Origin: JBJXHG01 sp046160865
GTDB taxonomy: Bacteria; Planctomycetota; UBA1135; GCA-002686595
Direction: 5' to 3'
NCBI GenBank assembly: GCA_046160865.1
Contig: JBJXHG010000131.1
Location: 1 to 45,825, forward strand
DNA length: 45,825 nt
Shown here: positions 16,964-25,805 of the stretch, one piece after another
Numbering within the stretch: position 1 is the stretch's first letter
Layout: each line of letters begins with the position of its first letter
The notes under the pieces: generated by a model
What the model was told of the DNA's origin: nothing
The model's input: the letters and a program-made list of their open reading frames with translations, nothing else
Databases searched by the model: none
Translations under genes and position numbers: made by a program

Positions 16964-17905
16964 ATGAGCGCGCATCAAGAGATCGATCTCGATATTGTCG
17001 GCAAACTTGAGCTGCTTACCGAGCGGCTCCAGCGCACGGTAGATTCAGTTGGATATGGATTGCTGCGTTCTGGTCCCCCATTCGATTCGAAGACCGTCGA
17101 CTATGCAGATCTGCTGGTTCAGTTGCATCCTGCGTGGACCCAAGCAACCAGTTCTCAAGATGTCGATGCGCGGTTCCGAACTTGGATCTTGTCCTGTGGC
17201 TTTCGAGATGTCGTAGAAGCTGTCCAGCTCTTTGCAAGCAGTTCGCGTGACGTGCTCTCTGCCGTGCACGCCCTTGCCAACGGCCTGCGTGTCGACTCAC
17301 TTGGAGCATGGCTCGACCAAGACAGAAAAAAACGGAACGAATTCGCTCGGCTCGGAGGCCTACCGAAGAAACTCGAGGGGCTCGGGCGTGTCTGCGGTTC
17401 GCAACGCTCGCCACTGGAACCACAAATGCTGAGCATCAATCGAGTCCGCAATTGCTTGGTGCACGACGACGGCGTCGTAGCTCGAGGTGTAGCGAACGAC
17501 AAGCAATCACCCCTCACGATGGAGTGGATTGGTGTGTGCCTCGTGAACTATGGGGCTGGCGAAATTCGACACAAGTCAGAGCTCCCTGCGGGCGGAGTCA
17601 TTGAAATCACACCTGTCAAGCGAGCGCGCACGTATGAGCCGAACTCGACCGTCCTCATAGGTGTACAAGAATTCAGCGAGGTCTGTTTCACGGCCTTCGC
17701 GTTTTGTCAGTCGCTCGTCGAGCTCATGTTCGAACACGCCGAAAGCATCGGCTTCCGACTGAATGCTGACCAGATGTCACATTGGAAACGCCGATGCCCA
17801 ATCGCGATCGGCGTCGAAGTACGTGGGAACGATCGTCGACTGCTAGCAGCCGTGGAATGGGTGCGAGGCGAGCTTCGGGTCGACTTTGATTGGCGACCGG
17901 AATAG
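16964..17905 (+). CDS. Foreign-looking protein with HEPN-type RNxxxH motif
   Basis: A 313-aa protein of no family that I can name. Its codon use differs from its neighbours: many A- or T-ending codons (gat, ctt, ttg, aaa) and lower GC. Around residues 158-169 it reads INRVRNCLVHDD, containing R162-N-C-L-V-H167, which matches the R-x4-H (RNxxxH) catalytic motif of HEPN ribonucleases found in toxins and anti-phage proteins. The N-terminal half (about 1-150) is mainly helical; the C-terminal half looks more beta-rich. The motif is short and could be chance, so a HEPN function is a hypothesis. It stands alone, in the space left between an intact and a truncated YbjQ gene, which with its composition points to horizontal gain. 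Confidence 0.6.
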   Translation: MSAHQEIDLDIVGKLELLTERLQRTVDSVGYGLLRSGPPFDSKTVDYADLLVQLHPAWTQATSSQDVDARFRTWILSCGFRDVVEAVQLFASSSRDVLSAVHALANGLRVDSLGAWLDQDRKKRNEFARLGGLPKKLEGLGRVCGSQRSPLEPQMLSINRVRNCLVHDDGVVARGVANDKQSPLTMEWIGVCLVNYGAGEIRHKSELPAGGVIEITPVKRARTYEPNSTVLIGVQEFSEVCFTAFAFCQSLVELMFEHAESIGFRLNADQMSHWKRRCPIAIGVEVRGNDRRLLAAVEWVRGELRVDFDWRPE

Positions 17906-17926
17906 GACTGCGCTGAAGAGCAAAAA

Positions 17927-18033
17927 GTGCGCGCGGCGCGAACGCGATCGTCGGCGTGCGCTTCGCGACGAGCGAGGTGACCGACGGCGCGGCCGAGTTC
18001 CTCGCGTATGGCACCGCGGTGAAGCTCCGGTAA
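17927..18033 (+). pseudogene. 3' remnant of a second YbjQ-family gene
   Basis: These bases encode the last 34 or so residues of a YbjQ protein (starting ARGANAIVGVRF and ending AVKLR, stop 18031-18033). They align with 16792-16899 with about eight differences, nearly all at third codon positions and only one changing an amino acid (Val to Leu). The synonymous pattern means that this was a functional paralogue that later lost its 5' part, presumably when the foreign gene at 16964 entered. It has no start. Confidence 0.8.
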
Positions 18034-18040
18034 CCCGGAA

Positions 18041-18118
18041 CTCTCACCACGTCCGCCGCGAGATCGCGTCGGCTTGCCGGCGCTCGGTGGCTCGACACGA
18101 TTTGCGCGCGAGCCGACG
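18041..18118. repeat. Fragment of the dispersed palindromic element (copy C)
   Basis: Bases 18042-18062 match one arm of copy A (13875-13895, reverse complement) with one mismatch. A perfect 8-bp inverted repeat, 18067-18074 with 18111-18118, closes a 36-nt loop just beyond. It fills the gap between the YbjQ remnant and the end of the beta-helix gene and may act as a 3' hairpin for both. Confidence 0.55.
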
Positions 18119-19414
18119 TCAGAAGCCCGCGTCGAGCACGACCAGCGTGCCCATGCTTCCGATGTATCCTCCGGCCGGCGTCACGACCGACGCCTGCAGG
18201 TACTTCTGCTGCGCGAGCGTGCCGCTCGGCAGCATCGGATTCGGCACGGAGACGACGAGCGTTCCGGAGGCGGGCAACGCGCCGACGATCAGACCCTGGT
18301 CGAGGTGCGGCGTGTTCAAAACGCCGCGCAACGACGGGATCGTTTGGAACGAAGTGTCGCTCGACAGACGCAGCCGTACACGGTCGCCCGCGACGCCACG
18401 GATCGTGACGTGTAGCGCCTGGCCTTCGCGCACGGGCGACGGGAACTCGATCGATCGACCTGCGCCGATGAACTGGAACAGGCTGCCTTGCGTCGGCACA
18501 CCCTGGGACCAGTCGTCCTGGGGGCAGAAGATTTGGCTGCTTCCGATCTGCGTTCCGGCTGCGAACGTGTTGTCCAGCGACTGTGCGACCGCCGGCGACT
18601 GAACGACCAAGCCGCTGCCGCCGTAGCCGCCCGACCACGACGGGCACGTCGCGTCGGGGAGTCCGAACATGCCGCCCATCCCACCCGTGAAGCTCGAGTC
18701 CGCGGCGTAGACGCCGAGCGACCCGGACACGAGCGCGCCGGTGCCGCCTTTTCCACCGCACTCCATGCCGGGGCCGCCTCGACCGCCGAGGAGCGCGCAG
18801 TCGTAGAGCGCGACGAGGCTCGCGCTCGATTGGAGCCCCGCTCCGCCTTGCCGGGCGAAGCCGCAGTTGCAGTTCGCGAAGCCCCAGCCCAGGCCGCCCG
18901 TCAACGTGCAGCGGATCATCACGACGTCGGTCGAGCTCTGCACGGACGCGCCCGCACCCGGGAACTGGAAGTCGCCGCAACCGTCGAAGTCCGCGTTCCC
19001 GCCCGTCAGCGTCGAGTCCTGCACGCGCACCGAGCCGGCGTTGTTCGTGCAGACCAGTCCATGCGTGATCGCGTCCTCGACGGAGGGCGCCGTCACGACG
19101 AGGTTCTGCAGCAAGACGTCCTTGTCCACGGCCAAGTTGCGGACCGTGATCGTGTTCGTGATCGCTCCCGTCGTGCCGGCGTCGCGCACGACGTTGAGCG
19201 CCTTGTCGTCGATGACGAAGCCGGCGTAGTTGCCGTTCTTCACGAGCAGCGTGTCGCCGTTCGCGGCCGCGTCGACGGCGGGTTGGATCTGCGTGAACGA
19301 GCCTCCACCCGCGACATCGACGACGATCACGCCGGCGAGCACCGGCGACGCGAGGGACGCGCCGGCGATGGTGAGTGCGAAGGAACGGAACGAGCTCTGA
19401 AACGATGCGTGCAT
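18119..19414 (-). CDS. Secreted right-handed beta-helix protein
   Basis: A 431-aa protein with a signal peptide (MHASFQSSFRSFALTIAGAS and on to SPVLAG). It continues with the IQPAVDAAANGDTLLVKNG signature that opens many right-handed parallel beta-helix (pectin-lyase-like) proteins, where the helix presents short strands and turns rich in Gly, Ser and Asn (about residues 30-290). A separate C-terminal beta domain (about 300-425) contains ALHVTIRGVAGDRVRLRLS. No lyase catalytic residues can be assigned, so it may be structural or adhesive. Many Cys (several pairs between residues 120 and 250) suggest disulfides outside the cytoplasm. The ATG is preceded by GGAGG at a good distance, which fixes the start. 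It converges with the YbjQ remnant. Confidence 0.8.
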   Translation of the reverse strand: MHASFQSSFRSFALTIAGASLASPVLAGVIVVDVAGGGSFTQIQPAVDAAANGDTLLVKNGNYAGFVIDDKALNVVRDAGTTGAITNTITVRNLAVDKDVLLQNLVVTAPSVEDAITHGLVCTNNAGSVRVQDSTLTGGNADFDGCGDFQFPGAGASVQSSTDVVMIRCTLTGGLGWGFANCNCGFARQGGAGLQSSASLVALYDCALLGGRGGPGMECGGKGGTGALVSGSLGVYAADSSFTGGMGGMFGLPDATCPSWSGGYGGSGLVVQSPAVAQSLDNTFAAGTQIGSSQIFCPQDDWSQGVPTQGSLFQFIGAGRSIEFPSPVREGQALHVTIRGVAGDRVRLRLSSDTSFQTIPSLRGVLNTPHLDQGLIVGALPASGTLVVSVPNPMLPSGTLAQQKYLQASVVTPAGGYIGSMGTLVVLDAGF

Positions 19415-19661
19415 CACGACCTCCGATCGGCAAGTAACGAGGGCGAACTCTCCGTGAAGAACGGTAGCGAATTCGCACGAGCCCGGGACACGAATGTGTC
19501 TTTCCACGCGCTGTCGACTCGCCGGCCGAACGATTCGAAGCGTGCGGGGCCACTCGTTCCTTCGCGCGCTCGAATCCCCTACAACCGACAAGTGCCGCCG
19601 CGCTCGGTCTCCCGCCAGAGCGCGCCGCTCGCCCACGATCCGATCACGAGAAGAGGAGTCC

Positions 19662-20732
19662 ATGCCGACACCGCTGCGCATCGCGAGCTTCAACGTCGAG
19701 AACCTGTTCACGCGCGCGAAGATCCTGAACCTGAGCGACCACTCGGTCGTCACCGACGCGCTGGCGAAGGTCGGCGAACTCGACGCGCTCTTGCGCAAGC
19801 CGGCGTACACGCCAGCGACGAAGGCCAAGATCCTCGCGCAGTACAAGCAGCTCTCCGTGTACATCACCGTCCGCGAGGATCGCGACAAGCTATTCGACCG
19901 CGCGAAGTCGAAGGTCGTCGCGTCCGGCGCGGGCGATTGGGACGGCGCGATCGAGTTCAAGCGCGCGAAGTTCTCCGAGATGGCGCGCGAGAACACGGCC
20001 CAAGTCCTCAAAAAGGTGAACGCCGACATCGCCTGCATCGTGGAAGCCGAAGACCGTCCGTCGCTGTGGGACTTCAATCGCGAGCTGCTCGACTCCAAAA
20101 AGTTTCCGTACGCGATGCTGATCGATGGGAACGACCAGCGCGGCATCGACGTCGGCGTGCTGAGCAAGCGCGCGATCCGTTCCATCCAGACGCACATCTA
20201 CGACGGTCCGGCGAACTCGCGCACGTTCAGCCGCGATTGTCTGCGCGTCGAGCTCGAGTGGACGAAGACGAAGTCGATCCACGTGCTCTGCAATCACTTC
20301 AAGAGCAAGTCGGGCGGCGACACCGCGACCGACGCGCGGCGCAAGCGTCAAGCGGAGCGCGTCGCCGAGATCCTGAAGGACTACGACCTGAAGAAGGACC
20401 TCGTGATCGTCGCGGGTGACTTGAACGACACTCCGAACCGGCCGCCGCTGCAGCCGCTGCTCGGCCTCGCGAACCTGTTCGACGTGCTCGCGCTGCAGTT
20501 CCCGAACGTCGCGGATCGTTGGACGTACCACTACAAGAAGCACGAGCAGATCGACTACTTGCTCGTGTCGAAGCCGCTACGCGACGCGTTCGTGCGCGCC
20601 GGCGTCGAGCGGCGCGGCATCTACCAGCTCTCGAAGCTCACGAACGGCGCGGAGACCGAGTTCTCGACCGTCACGAAGCACACCGACGCGGCATCCGATC
20701 ACGGCGCCGTGTGGGCGGAGTTCGCGTTGTAG
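19662..20732 (+). CDS. Endonuclease/exonuclease/phosphatase family protein
   Basis: A 356-aa protein of the EEP (DNase I-like) fold, which hydrolyses phosphodiester or phosphate bonds with a divalent metal. The motifs are in order: RIASFNVENLF at the N-terminus (metal-coordinating Asn), IVEAED in the middle (metal-binding Glu), NHFKSK, VIVAGDLNDTP (catalytic Asp and Asn) and SDHGAVWAEF at the C-terminus (catalytic His). All catalytic positions appear intact. There is no signal peptide, so it should be cytoplasmic; the substrate (nucleic acid, phospholipid or inositol phosphate) cannot be told. GAGGAG upstream fixes the ATG. A Lys-rich insertion between residues 40 and 110 is longer than in typical members. 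It converges with the next gene with a 10-nt gap. Confidence 0.85.
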   Translation: MPTPLRIASFNVENLFTRAKILNLSDHSVVTDALAKVGELDALLRKPAYTPATKAKILAQYKQLSVYITVREDRDKLFDRAKSKVVASGAGDWDGAIEFKRAKFSEMARENTAQVLKKVNADIACIVEAEDRPSLWDFNRELLDSKKFPYAMLIDGNDQRGIDVGVLSKRAIRSIQTHIYDGPANSRTFSRDCLRVELEWTKTKSIHVLCNHFKSKSGGDTATDARRKRQAERVAEILKDYDLKKDLVIVAGDLNDTPNRPPLQPLLGLANLFDVLALQFPNVADRWTYHYKKHEQIDYLLVSKPLRDAFVRAGVERRGIYQLSKLTNGAETEFSTVTKHTDAASDHGAVWAEFAL

Positions 20733-20742
20733 CGCTCAGCGC

Positions 20743-23076
20743 TCAGCGCGCCCGCAGTCTCGCCAAGTCCGGCACGAGCACAAGGCCGGTGACGTCGCCG
20801 TCGACGACCAGCGTGCGCCGCGCGAGCACGTTGGCCCACGTCGACGAGTTGGCCCGCAGCAAGCGCATCTGGTATTCGCCAGGCAACACGTCCGAGAAAC
20901 GGAACGTGCCGTCCGAGCTCACGCGCACGGCCGCGTGCGCGTCGGCGCCGCGGCCGCCGATCGCGACGTACAGCTCGGGAGCGGAATCGGTCTCGAAGCT
21001 CGCGGCGCGGCCTGACACCGTCCACAGCACGACCTTCGGCAGGTCGATCGTCAAGCGGTGCTCGATATCCGCACGAGCAGGGTCGAGCTCGAGCTCTTCG
21101 CTACAAGGATTCCCACCTTCGGCGCCGAGATCGCAGTACGTCGTGATCGTCGCACGCCGGCCTGCGGGGACGTTCACGTGCACGACCGAGCCGCTCGCGT
21201 CGAAAGCGACCGAATTCGCGGCGACGTGAATGCGCATGTCGTCCTCCCACAACGAAATGCTCGCGCTAATCGCCTGTCCGGGCTGTGCGCCCGCGACGGA
21301 GATCGGCACGGCGACCGTCGGCGCGATCTCGATGCGAACGTCGGATCGCTGCATGTCTGCAACCGACATCGGCCCTGTCATGCCGAACTCGGCGAGCTTC
21401 GCCGTGCGCGCTTGAAACAGCACGCGCTCGGCGCCACGCAACGACGACGTGTCGAGGCGGAAGCGGCCTTCGTCGTCGGTCGTCCCGGACCAAACGGTCG
21501 AGTACTCGGGGCCGCTCGGAGGTTGAATTCGGCGTTCTGCCGTCACCTTCGCCTTCGGCACAAACGCTCCGTTGCGCATCACGATGCCGCGGATCGGTTG
21601 CACGACGGGCACGTTGCCATCGCGGTCGAGCACGAGCACGAGATCCTGCAACTCGCCGCCGACCGTCGGCACATCGTGCAGCTCGTCGACGGCGCGGTAG
21701 TTGTGTGCCCGTGCGTACACGCGAACGCGCGCGCCGTACGCGCGCGGGATCCATGCAGTCGCGCGGTGGTCGTGATCGAAATGGACATCGAACGAGTTTG
21801 GCGCGGCTTCGTCGTTCGACGGCACGGCGAGATCGACGATGACATTTCCGTTCGGAACGCTCTTGCCTGTCGCGCGATCGACCAAGCGCACGGAGTAGCC
21901 GGGCAGCTCCTCCATCACGACCTCGACGTCGGCAACGTGCGGCTCGATCCGGATGGACTTGCCGGACGCGGCCGGCTGCTCACGCGTGCCGATGGACGCG
22001 AGTCCCTGCTTCCGAACGTGCAAGAGCGCGCTGCGGTCGAAGCGCGGCAGCACGGCGACGCCCTGCTCGTCGGTCGACGCGGACGGTCCTTCGTCGTAGC
22101 TCGTGCCGGGCGCTCCAGGCTCACCCGTGAAGAAGACCGCGTACACACTCGCGCTGGCGACGGCTTCTCCGGATACCTGCACGACGCGCACGCGCAACGC
22201 TGCCTCGCCTTCGCGCAACACGACGTCCGGCAGCTCGTGGCCGTCGCGCGGCAGCTCGACGCTGAGCTCGCCTCGTGCGGCACCCGCCTTCTCGACGGCG
22301 AGCTTCGCGAACCCGGCGCGCTCGTGATCGACGGCGAGGTAGTACCAGCCGTCCGTGCTCGTCCGCGTGTGGTCGAGACGCGTCGACCGCAAAGAGAGGT
22401 AGACCTCCGCGAACCCCGCGAAGTTGCCGCGCTCGCGTGCGGCCTCGACGGAGTGCGCTGACACCGGCGTTTCCAGCTCCGGGCGATCGGCGCCCACGAG
22501 GTGTGAAATCGACGCGATCTCGACCTCTGCGTCGGCGATCGGCGCGCCGTCCGCCTTGCGCACGCGTCCCCACAGCCCGAACGTAGGAAGGCACTCGACG
22601 TCGATGCGCTCCGCACTCGGCTCCGGCACGACGAAATCGACGGGCTCGTAGCGCTCGAGCTCGAAGCGGCGCCGATCGCCGGCGCGGACGCCACGCAGCA
22701 CGAGCACGCCGGAGGCGTCGGTCTGCGCTTCGTCGCTCGCGTCGTCGGAGCCGTGCACGATCGCGCTCTGTCCCGCGAGCGGCTTGCGATCCGGCCAACG
22801 GAGCAACCGCACGGCGCAGTCGATCGTCGCCGCTCCTGTGCGCGCGCCCGTGCCGCGCGACTCGTCGGGCTCGCGCGCGAGTTCGCCGGATGCTGCGTCG
22901 AGCGGCGTGGCCGTGCTCTTCACACTCGAATTGTCGATGCCGGACACAATCGACGAAGGAGCGCGCTCGTCGAGCGACGTCGCAAGCCAAGCGACGAGCG
23001 CGACGACCGCCAGCGCCACACACGCGATCGCGATCGCCGTCCGCTTGCGCCGCGCCGCGTCGATCGATGCGCTCAC
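20743..23076 (-). CDS. Membrane-anchored carboxypeptidase-regulatory-like repeat protein
   Basis: A 777-aa protein with a basic N-terminus and one transmembrane segment (about residues 14-32), a linker, then a chain of beta-sandwich units of the carboxypeptidase-regulatory/Ig-like type. Unit openings include RPLAGQSAIVHGSDDA-like segments and GLWGRVRKADGAPIADAEVE, ALRVRVVQVSGEAVASASVY, IRGIVMRNGAFVPKAKVTAE and LWTVSGRAASFE. No enzyme domain is visible. The GTG start overlaps the TGA of the upstream flavoprotein gene (GTGA), so the two are translated together although their functions look unrelated. It is similar in plan, though not clearly in sequence, to the 1008-aa protein at 124-3150. Confidence 0.82.
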   Translation of the reverse strand: MSASIDAARRKRTAIAIACVALAVVALVAWLATSLDERAPSSIVSGIDNSSVKSTATPLDAASGELAREPDESRGTGARTGAATIDCAVRLLRWPDRKPLAGQSAIVHGSDDASDEAQTDASGVLVLRGVRAGDRRRFELERYEPVDFVVPEPSAERIDVECLPTFGLWGRVRKADGAPIADAEVEIASISHLVGADRPELETPVSAHSVEAARERGNFAGFAEVYLSLRSTRLDHTRTSTDGWYYLAVDHERAGFAKLAVEKAGAARGELSVELPRDGHELPDVVLREGEAALRVRVVQVSGEAVASASVYAVFFTGEPGAPGTSYDEGPSASTDEQGVAVLPRFDRSALLHVRKQGLASIGTREQPAASGKSIRIEPHVADVEVVMEELPGYSVRLVDRATGKSVPNGNVIVDLAVPSNDEAAPNSFDVHFDHDHRATAWIPRAYGARVRVYARAHNYRAVDELHDVPTVGGELQDLVLVLDRDGNVPVVQPIRGIVMRNGAFVPKAKVTAERRIQPPSGPEYSTVWSGTTDDEGRFRLDTSSLRGAERVLFQARTAKLAEFGMTGPMSVADMQRSDVRIEIAPTVAVPISVAGAQPGQAISASISLWEDDMRIHVAANSVAFDASGSVVHVNVPAGRRATITTYCDLGAEGGNPCSEELELDPARADIEHRLTIDLPKVVLWTVSGRAASFETDSAPELYVAIGGRGADAHAAVRVSSDGTFRFSDVLPGEYQMRLLRANSSTWANVLARRTLVVDGDVTGLVLVPDLARLRAR

Positions 23077-23783
23077 GCATCCCTCCGAATCTCCTCGAGC
23101 GTCTTCCGCGCGATGTCCGGCACCGTGCAATCTTCCGCCGGATAGCCGACCGGGATCAGCAAGTACGCGCGCTCGTTCTCCGGTCGGCCGAGGAGCTTCT
23201 GCAAGAAGCCCATCGGGCTCGGTGTGTGCGTCAGCGACGCGAGTCCCGCGTGGTGCAGCGCGGCGAGCAAGAAGCCGCACGCGATGCCGACCGACTCTTG
23301 CGTGTAGTAGTTCTTGTAGTGGAGCTCGGAGTCCGGCTCGCTCGCGCTCTGCCGTCGCTCCGGCGGCACGCCGACGCCGTACACGTGACGGAACACGACG
23401 ATCAGCGCGGGCGCGATCTCGAGGAACGGCTTCTCCCACGTCGTGCCGAGCGGAGCGAGCGCCGCGAGCCACTCGTCCCCCATCCGACCGTCGTAGTTCT
23501 TCTGCTCCTCCTCCTCGGCCGCAACGCGGATCGCGCGCTTCACGTCCGGCGCTGTCACGACGACGAACGTCCAGGGCTGCCGATTCGCGCCGGACGGCGC
23601 CGAGCCCGCGGTCGCGATGCACGCGTCGATCACGTCGCGCGGGATCGCATCCGGTCGAAAGTCGCGCACGCTGCGGCGGCGCGCGAGCTCGTCGCGTAGC
23701 GCGATGGCGCGAGCACGCATCTCGTCCTCGCCCTGGCGGCGGAACGCGAGCGGAACGAAACGCGAGTTCGGCGGTGTGCTCAT
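23073..23783 (-). CDS. Nitroreductase-superfamily flavoprotein, iodotyrosine-deiodinase-like
   Basis: A 236-aa FMN-dependent protein. RRRSVRDF (about 36-42) is the FMN-phosphate-binding start of the nitroreductase fold, and SAPSGANRQPWTFVVV follows. The lid region (about 89-119) resembles iodotyrosine deiodinase: Glu93, Tyr97 and Lys118 keep the same spacing (4 and 21 residues) as the substrate-gripping Glu157, Tyr161 and Lys182 of the human enzyme. The downstream segments ESVGIACGFLLAALHHAGL, LLGRPENERAYLLIPVGYP and VPDIARKTLEEI also match that subfamily closely. It may therefore reductively dehalogenate halotyrosines. ATG 23783 gives the usual length. The next gene on this strand overlaps its stop by 4 nt. 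Confidence 0.85.
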   Translation of the reverse strand: MSTPPNSRFVPLAFRRQGEDEMRARAIALRDELARRRSVRDFRPDAIPRDVIDACIATAGSAPSGANRQPWTFVVVTAPDVKRAIRVAAEEEEQKNYDGRMGDEWLAALAPLGTTWEKPFLEIAPALIVVFRHVYGVGVPPERRQSASEPDSELHYKNYYTQESVGIACGFLLAALHHAGLASLTHTPSPMGFLQKLLGRPENERAYLLIPVGYPAEDCTVPDIARKTLEEIRRDA

Positions 23784-24000
23784 CGTCGATCGGGCGGCCG
23801 CTTGGCCAGCGACCTCGCCATCGAGAATATGGAGGATGCTCCGTCGCGACCATCGGGCATCCGGTCGAAGGAGCGCGGCGCGCCGTGTTCTCGCCAAGGG
23901 AATCGCGCCGAATCGGCGGATTCGTCGCCGCGCAGCGCAGGAGCGTCCGGGCAGCGCGGTCCTCGCGATCGCTCGCCTGGCAAAGGCGAAAGTGCGCGCC

Positions 24001-24006
24001 TACGAT
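24001..24006 (+). promoter_or_regulatory. -10-like hexamer for the cyclase-fold gene
   Basis: TACGAT ends seven nt before the ATG at 24014 and no ribosome binding site is present between them, as expected for a leaderless mRNA. Confidence 0.45.
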
Positions 24007-24013
24007 CGTTTCC

Positions 24014-25777
24014 ATGCGCACGCTTTCATCGCTCTTGCTCGTCGCCTTCGCCTTCACCCCTCTGACACCCGTTCATGCTGCACCCCTCGCCGCGCAAGCG
24101 AAGCCGCCGAGCAAGGAGATCAACCTCGGCTCGGACATCGACGGCGCGATCCGCTGGCTGCGCAGCGTGCAGGACCCGAAGGACGGCAGCTACGGCGGAT
24201 CGGTCGAGACCACCGCGTGGGTGCTGCGCGTGATGGTCGAATCGCCGCGCCGCTACCGCCGCGTCGACGGGCCGTTCGTCGAGCGCGCGCTCCGTTACGT
24301 GCTCTCGCGCCAACAGACGGACGGCTCGATCCACGACGCGGGTGCCACGCTCGAGCAGATCTCAGAGCAAACGCGCGTCGCGTCGGCCGCGCTCGCACTG
24401 CACGCGGACGAGTCGACGAAGCCGGCAGTCGCGAAGGCCGTGACTTTCATCGCCAAAGGCAAGGGCGATACCGATGGATGGCGCGACGCGCCGCTGCCCG
24501 AAGCGAAAGATGCGCTGCACGCGCAGGTGACGGCGCTGCTCGCGAAGCGCGGCGCCGACGGCACGTGGGACGGTCCGCGCGGCAAGGTCCAGGAAACCGC
24601 GCGCGCCGCCGCGACACTGTGCCGTGCGTATTCGCAACTGAAGCCGCCGGATGCGCCGCCGGCCGCCGCCGCGCGACCGCTTGCGAAAATGGAGCCCGCC
24701 GATCGAGCCAAGGCGCTCGCGGCGCAAGAGCGCGGCGCGCAGTACCTCGCGTCGAAGGCGACCGACGGCAAGTTCGGCCCGCAGGGCAAGCCCGACGCCG
24801 GCACGACGTCGATGGCGATCGGCGCATTGCTCGCGACGCCCGAGCCGCGGCCGAAGGCCGTGCAAGACGTCATCGAAGCCGGCCTGAAATGGCTCGCGTC
24901 GCTGCAGAAGAGCGATGGCGGCATCCACGACGGCAAGCTCGCGAACTACACGACGTCGGCGTCGATCATGGCGCTCGCGCGCGCGAAGCGGGCCGAGTTC
25001 GAGCCGGTGATCGAGAAGGCGCGAGGCTTCCTCGTGTCGCTCCAAGCCGACGAGGGCGAGGGCTACTCGGAGGACCAGCTCTACTACGGCGGCATCGGTT
25101 ACGGCAGCAGCGAGCGTCCCGACCTCTCGAATCTACAGATGGCGCTCGAGGCGCTCACCGATTCGGGCTTGCCGCAGGATCACGCGGCGTTCCAGCGCGC
25201 GCTGAAGTTCCTCGAGCGCTGCCAGAATCGCTCGGAGTCGAACGACGTGCAGACGCAAGACGCCGGCAAGACCGTCGTGAGCGGCGACGACGGCGGCTCG
25301 GCCTACGCACCGGGCATGTCGAATGCCGGCTTCGTCGAGCTCGCGGACGGCACGAAGGTCCCGCGCTCGTACGGCTCGATGAGCTACGCGCTGCTCAAGG
25401 CGTACATCTTCGTCGGTCTGCCGAAGGACGACCCGCGCATGAAGGCCGTGTGGGAGTGGCTGCGGAAGAACTACACGCTCGACGTCAATCCGGGCTTCGA
25501 GAGCTCGGCCGACCCGGCGGCCGCCTATCAGGGCCTCTTTTATTACTTCCACACCATGGCGAAGGCGCTGGACCTGTACGGCGAGGAGCAGATCGTCGAC
25601 GCGCAGAACGTCTCGCACGCCTGGCGCAAGGAGCTCTGCGGCCGCATGGTCGCGATGCAGAGCAAGATCGACGGCTCGTGGGTGAACGAGAACTCGCCGC
25701 GCTGGTGGGAAGGCAATCCGGTGCTCGCGACGTCCTACGCGCTGCTCGTGCTCGACGAAGCGTTGCCGAGCAACTGA
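24014..25777 (+). CDS. Secreted prenyltransferase/squalene-cyclase-fold repeat protein
   Basis: A 587-aa protein with a signal peptide (MRTLSSLLLVAFAFTPLTPVHA) and an alpha-alpha barrel built from repeated helical pairs. QW-like turns occur as WLRSVQDPKDGSYGG (about 50), SRQQTDGSIHD (about 97), LASLQKSDGGIHDG (about 300) and a C-terminal KIDGSWVNEN. This is the squalene-hopene cyclase/prenyltransferase repeat fold. The DxDD acid motif of true squalene-hopene cyclases is not seen, and a cyclase would not normally be exported with a cleavable signal, so a terpene-cyclase activity is unlikely. Exported proteins of this type are common in Planctomycetes and of unknown function. It stands alone, with a leaderless-type promoter and a hairpin past its stop. 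Confidence 0.8.
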   Translation: MRTLSSLLLVAFAFTPLTPVHAAPLAAQAKPPSKEINLGSDIDGAIRWLRSVQDPKDGSYGGSVETTAWVLRVMVESPRRYRRVDGPFVERALRYVLSRQQTDGSIHDAGATLEQISEQTRVASAALALHADESTKPAVAKAVTFIAKGKGDTDGWRDAPLPEAKDALHAQVTALLAKRGADGTWDGPRGKVQETARAAATLCRAYSQLKPPDAPPAAAARPLAKMEPADRAKALAAQERGAQYLASKATDGKFGPQGKPDAGTTSMAIGALLATPEPRPKAVQDVIEAGLKWLASLQKSDGGIHDGKLANYTTSASIMALARAKRAEFEPVIEKARGFLVSLQADEGEGYSEDQLYYGGIGYGSSERPDLSNLQMALEALTDSGLPQDHAAFQRALKFLERCQNRSESNDVQTQDAGKTVVSGDDGGSAYAPGMSNAGFVELADGTKVPRSYGSMSYALLKAYIFVGLPKDDPRMKAVWEWLRKNYTLDVNPGFESSADPAAAYQGLFYYFHTMAKALDLYGEEQIVDAQNVSHAWRKELCGRMVAMQSKIDGSWVNENSPRWWEGNPVLATSYALLVLDEALPSN

Positions 25778-25805
25778 CGGCGCCGGAGCTCGGCCTGTTC
25801 CTCGT

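Noticed and set aside
16792..18034. The 107-nt direct repeat as an att site or target-site duplication of a mobile element
   Set aside because: About eight mostly synonymous differences show independent evolution as coding sequence, and there is no integrase or transposase between the copies.
24014..25777. Squalene-hopene cyclase for hopanoid synthesis
   Set aside because: The fold fits but the DxDD catalytic motif is not seen and the protein has a cleavable signal peptide.
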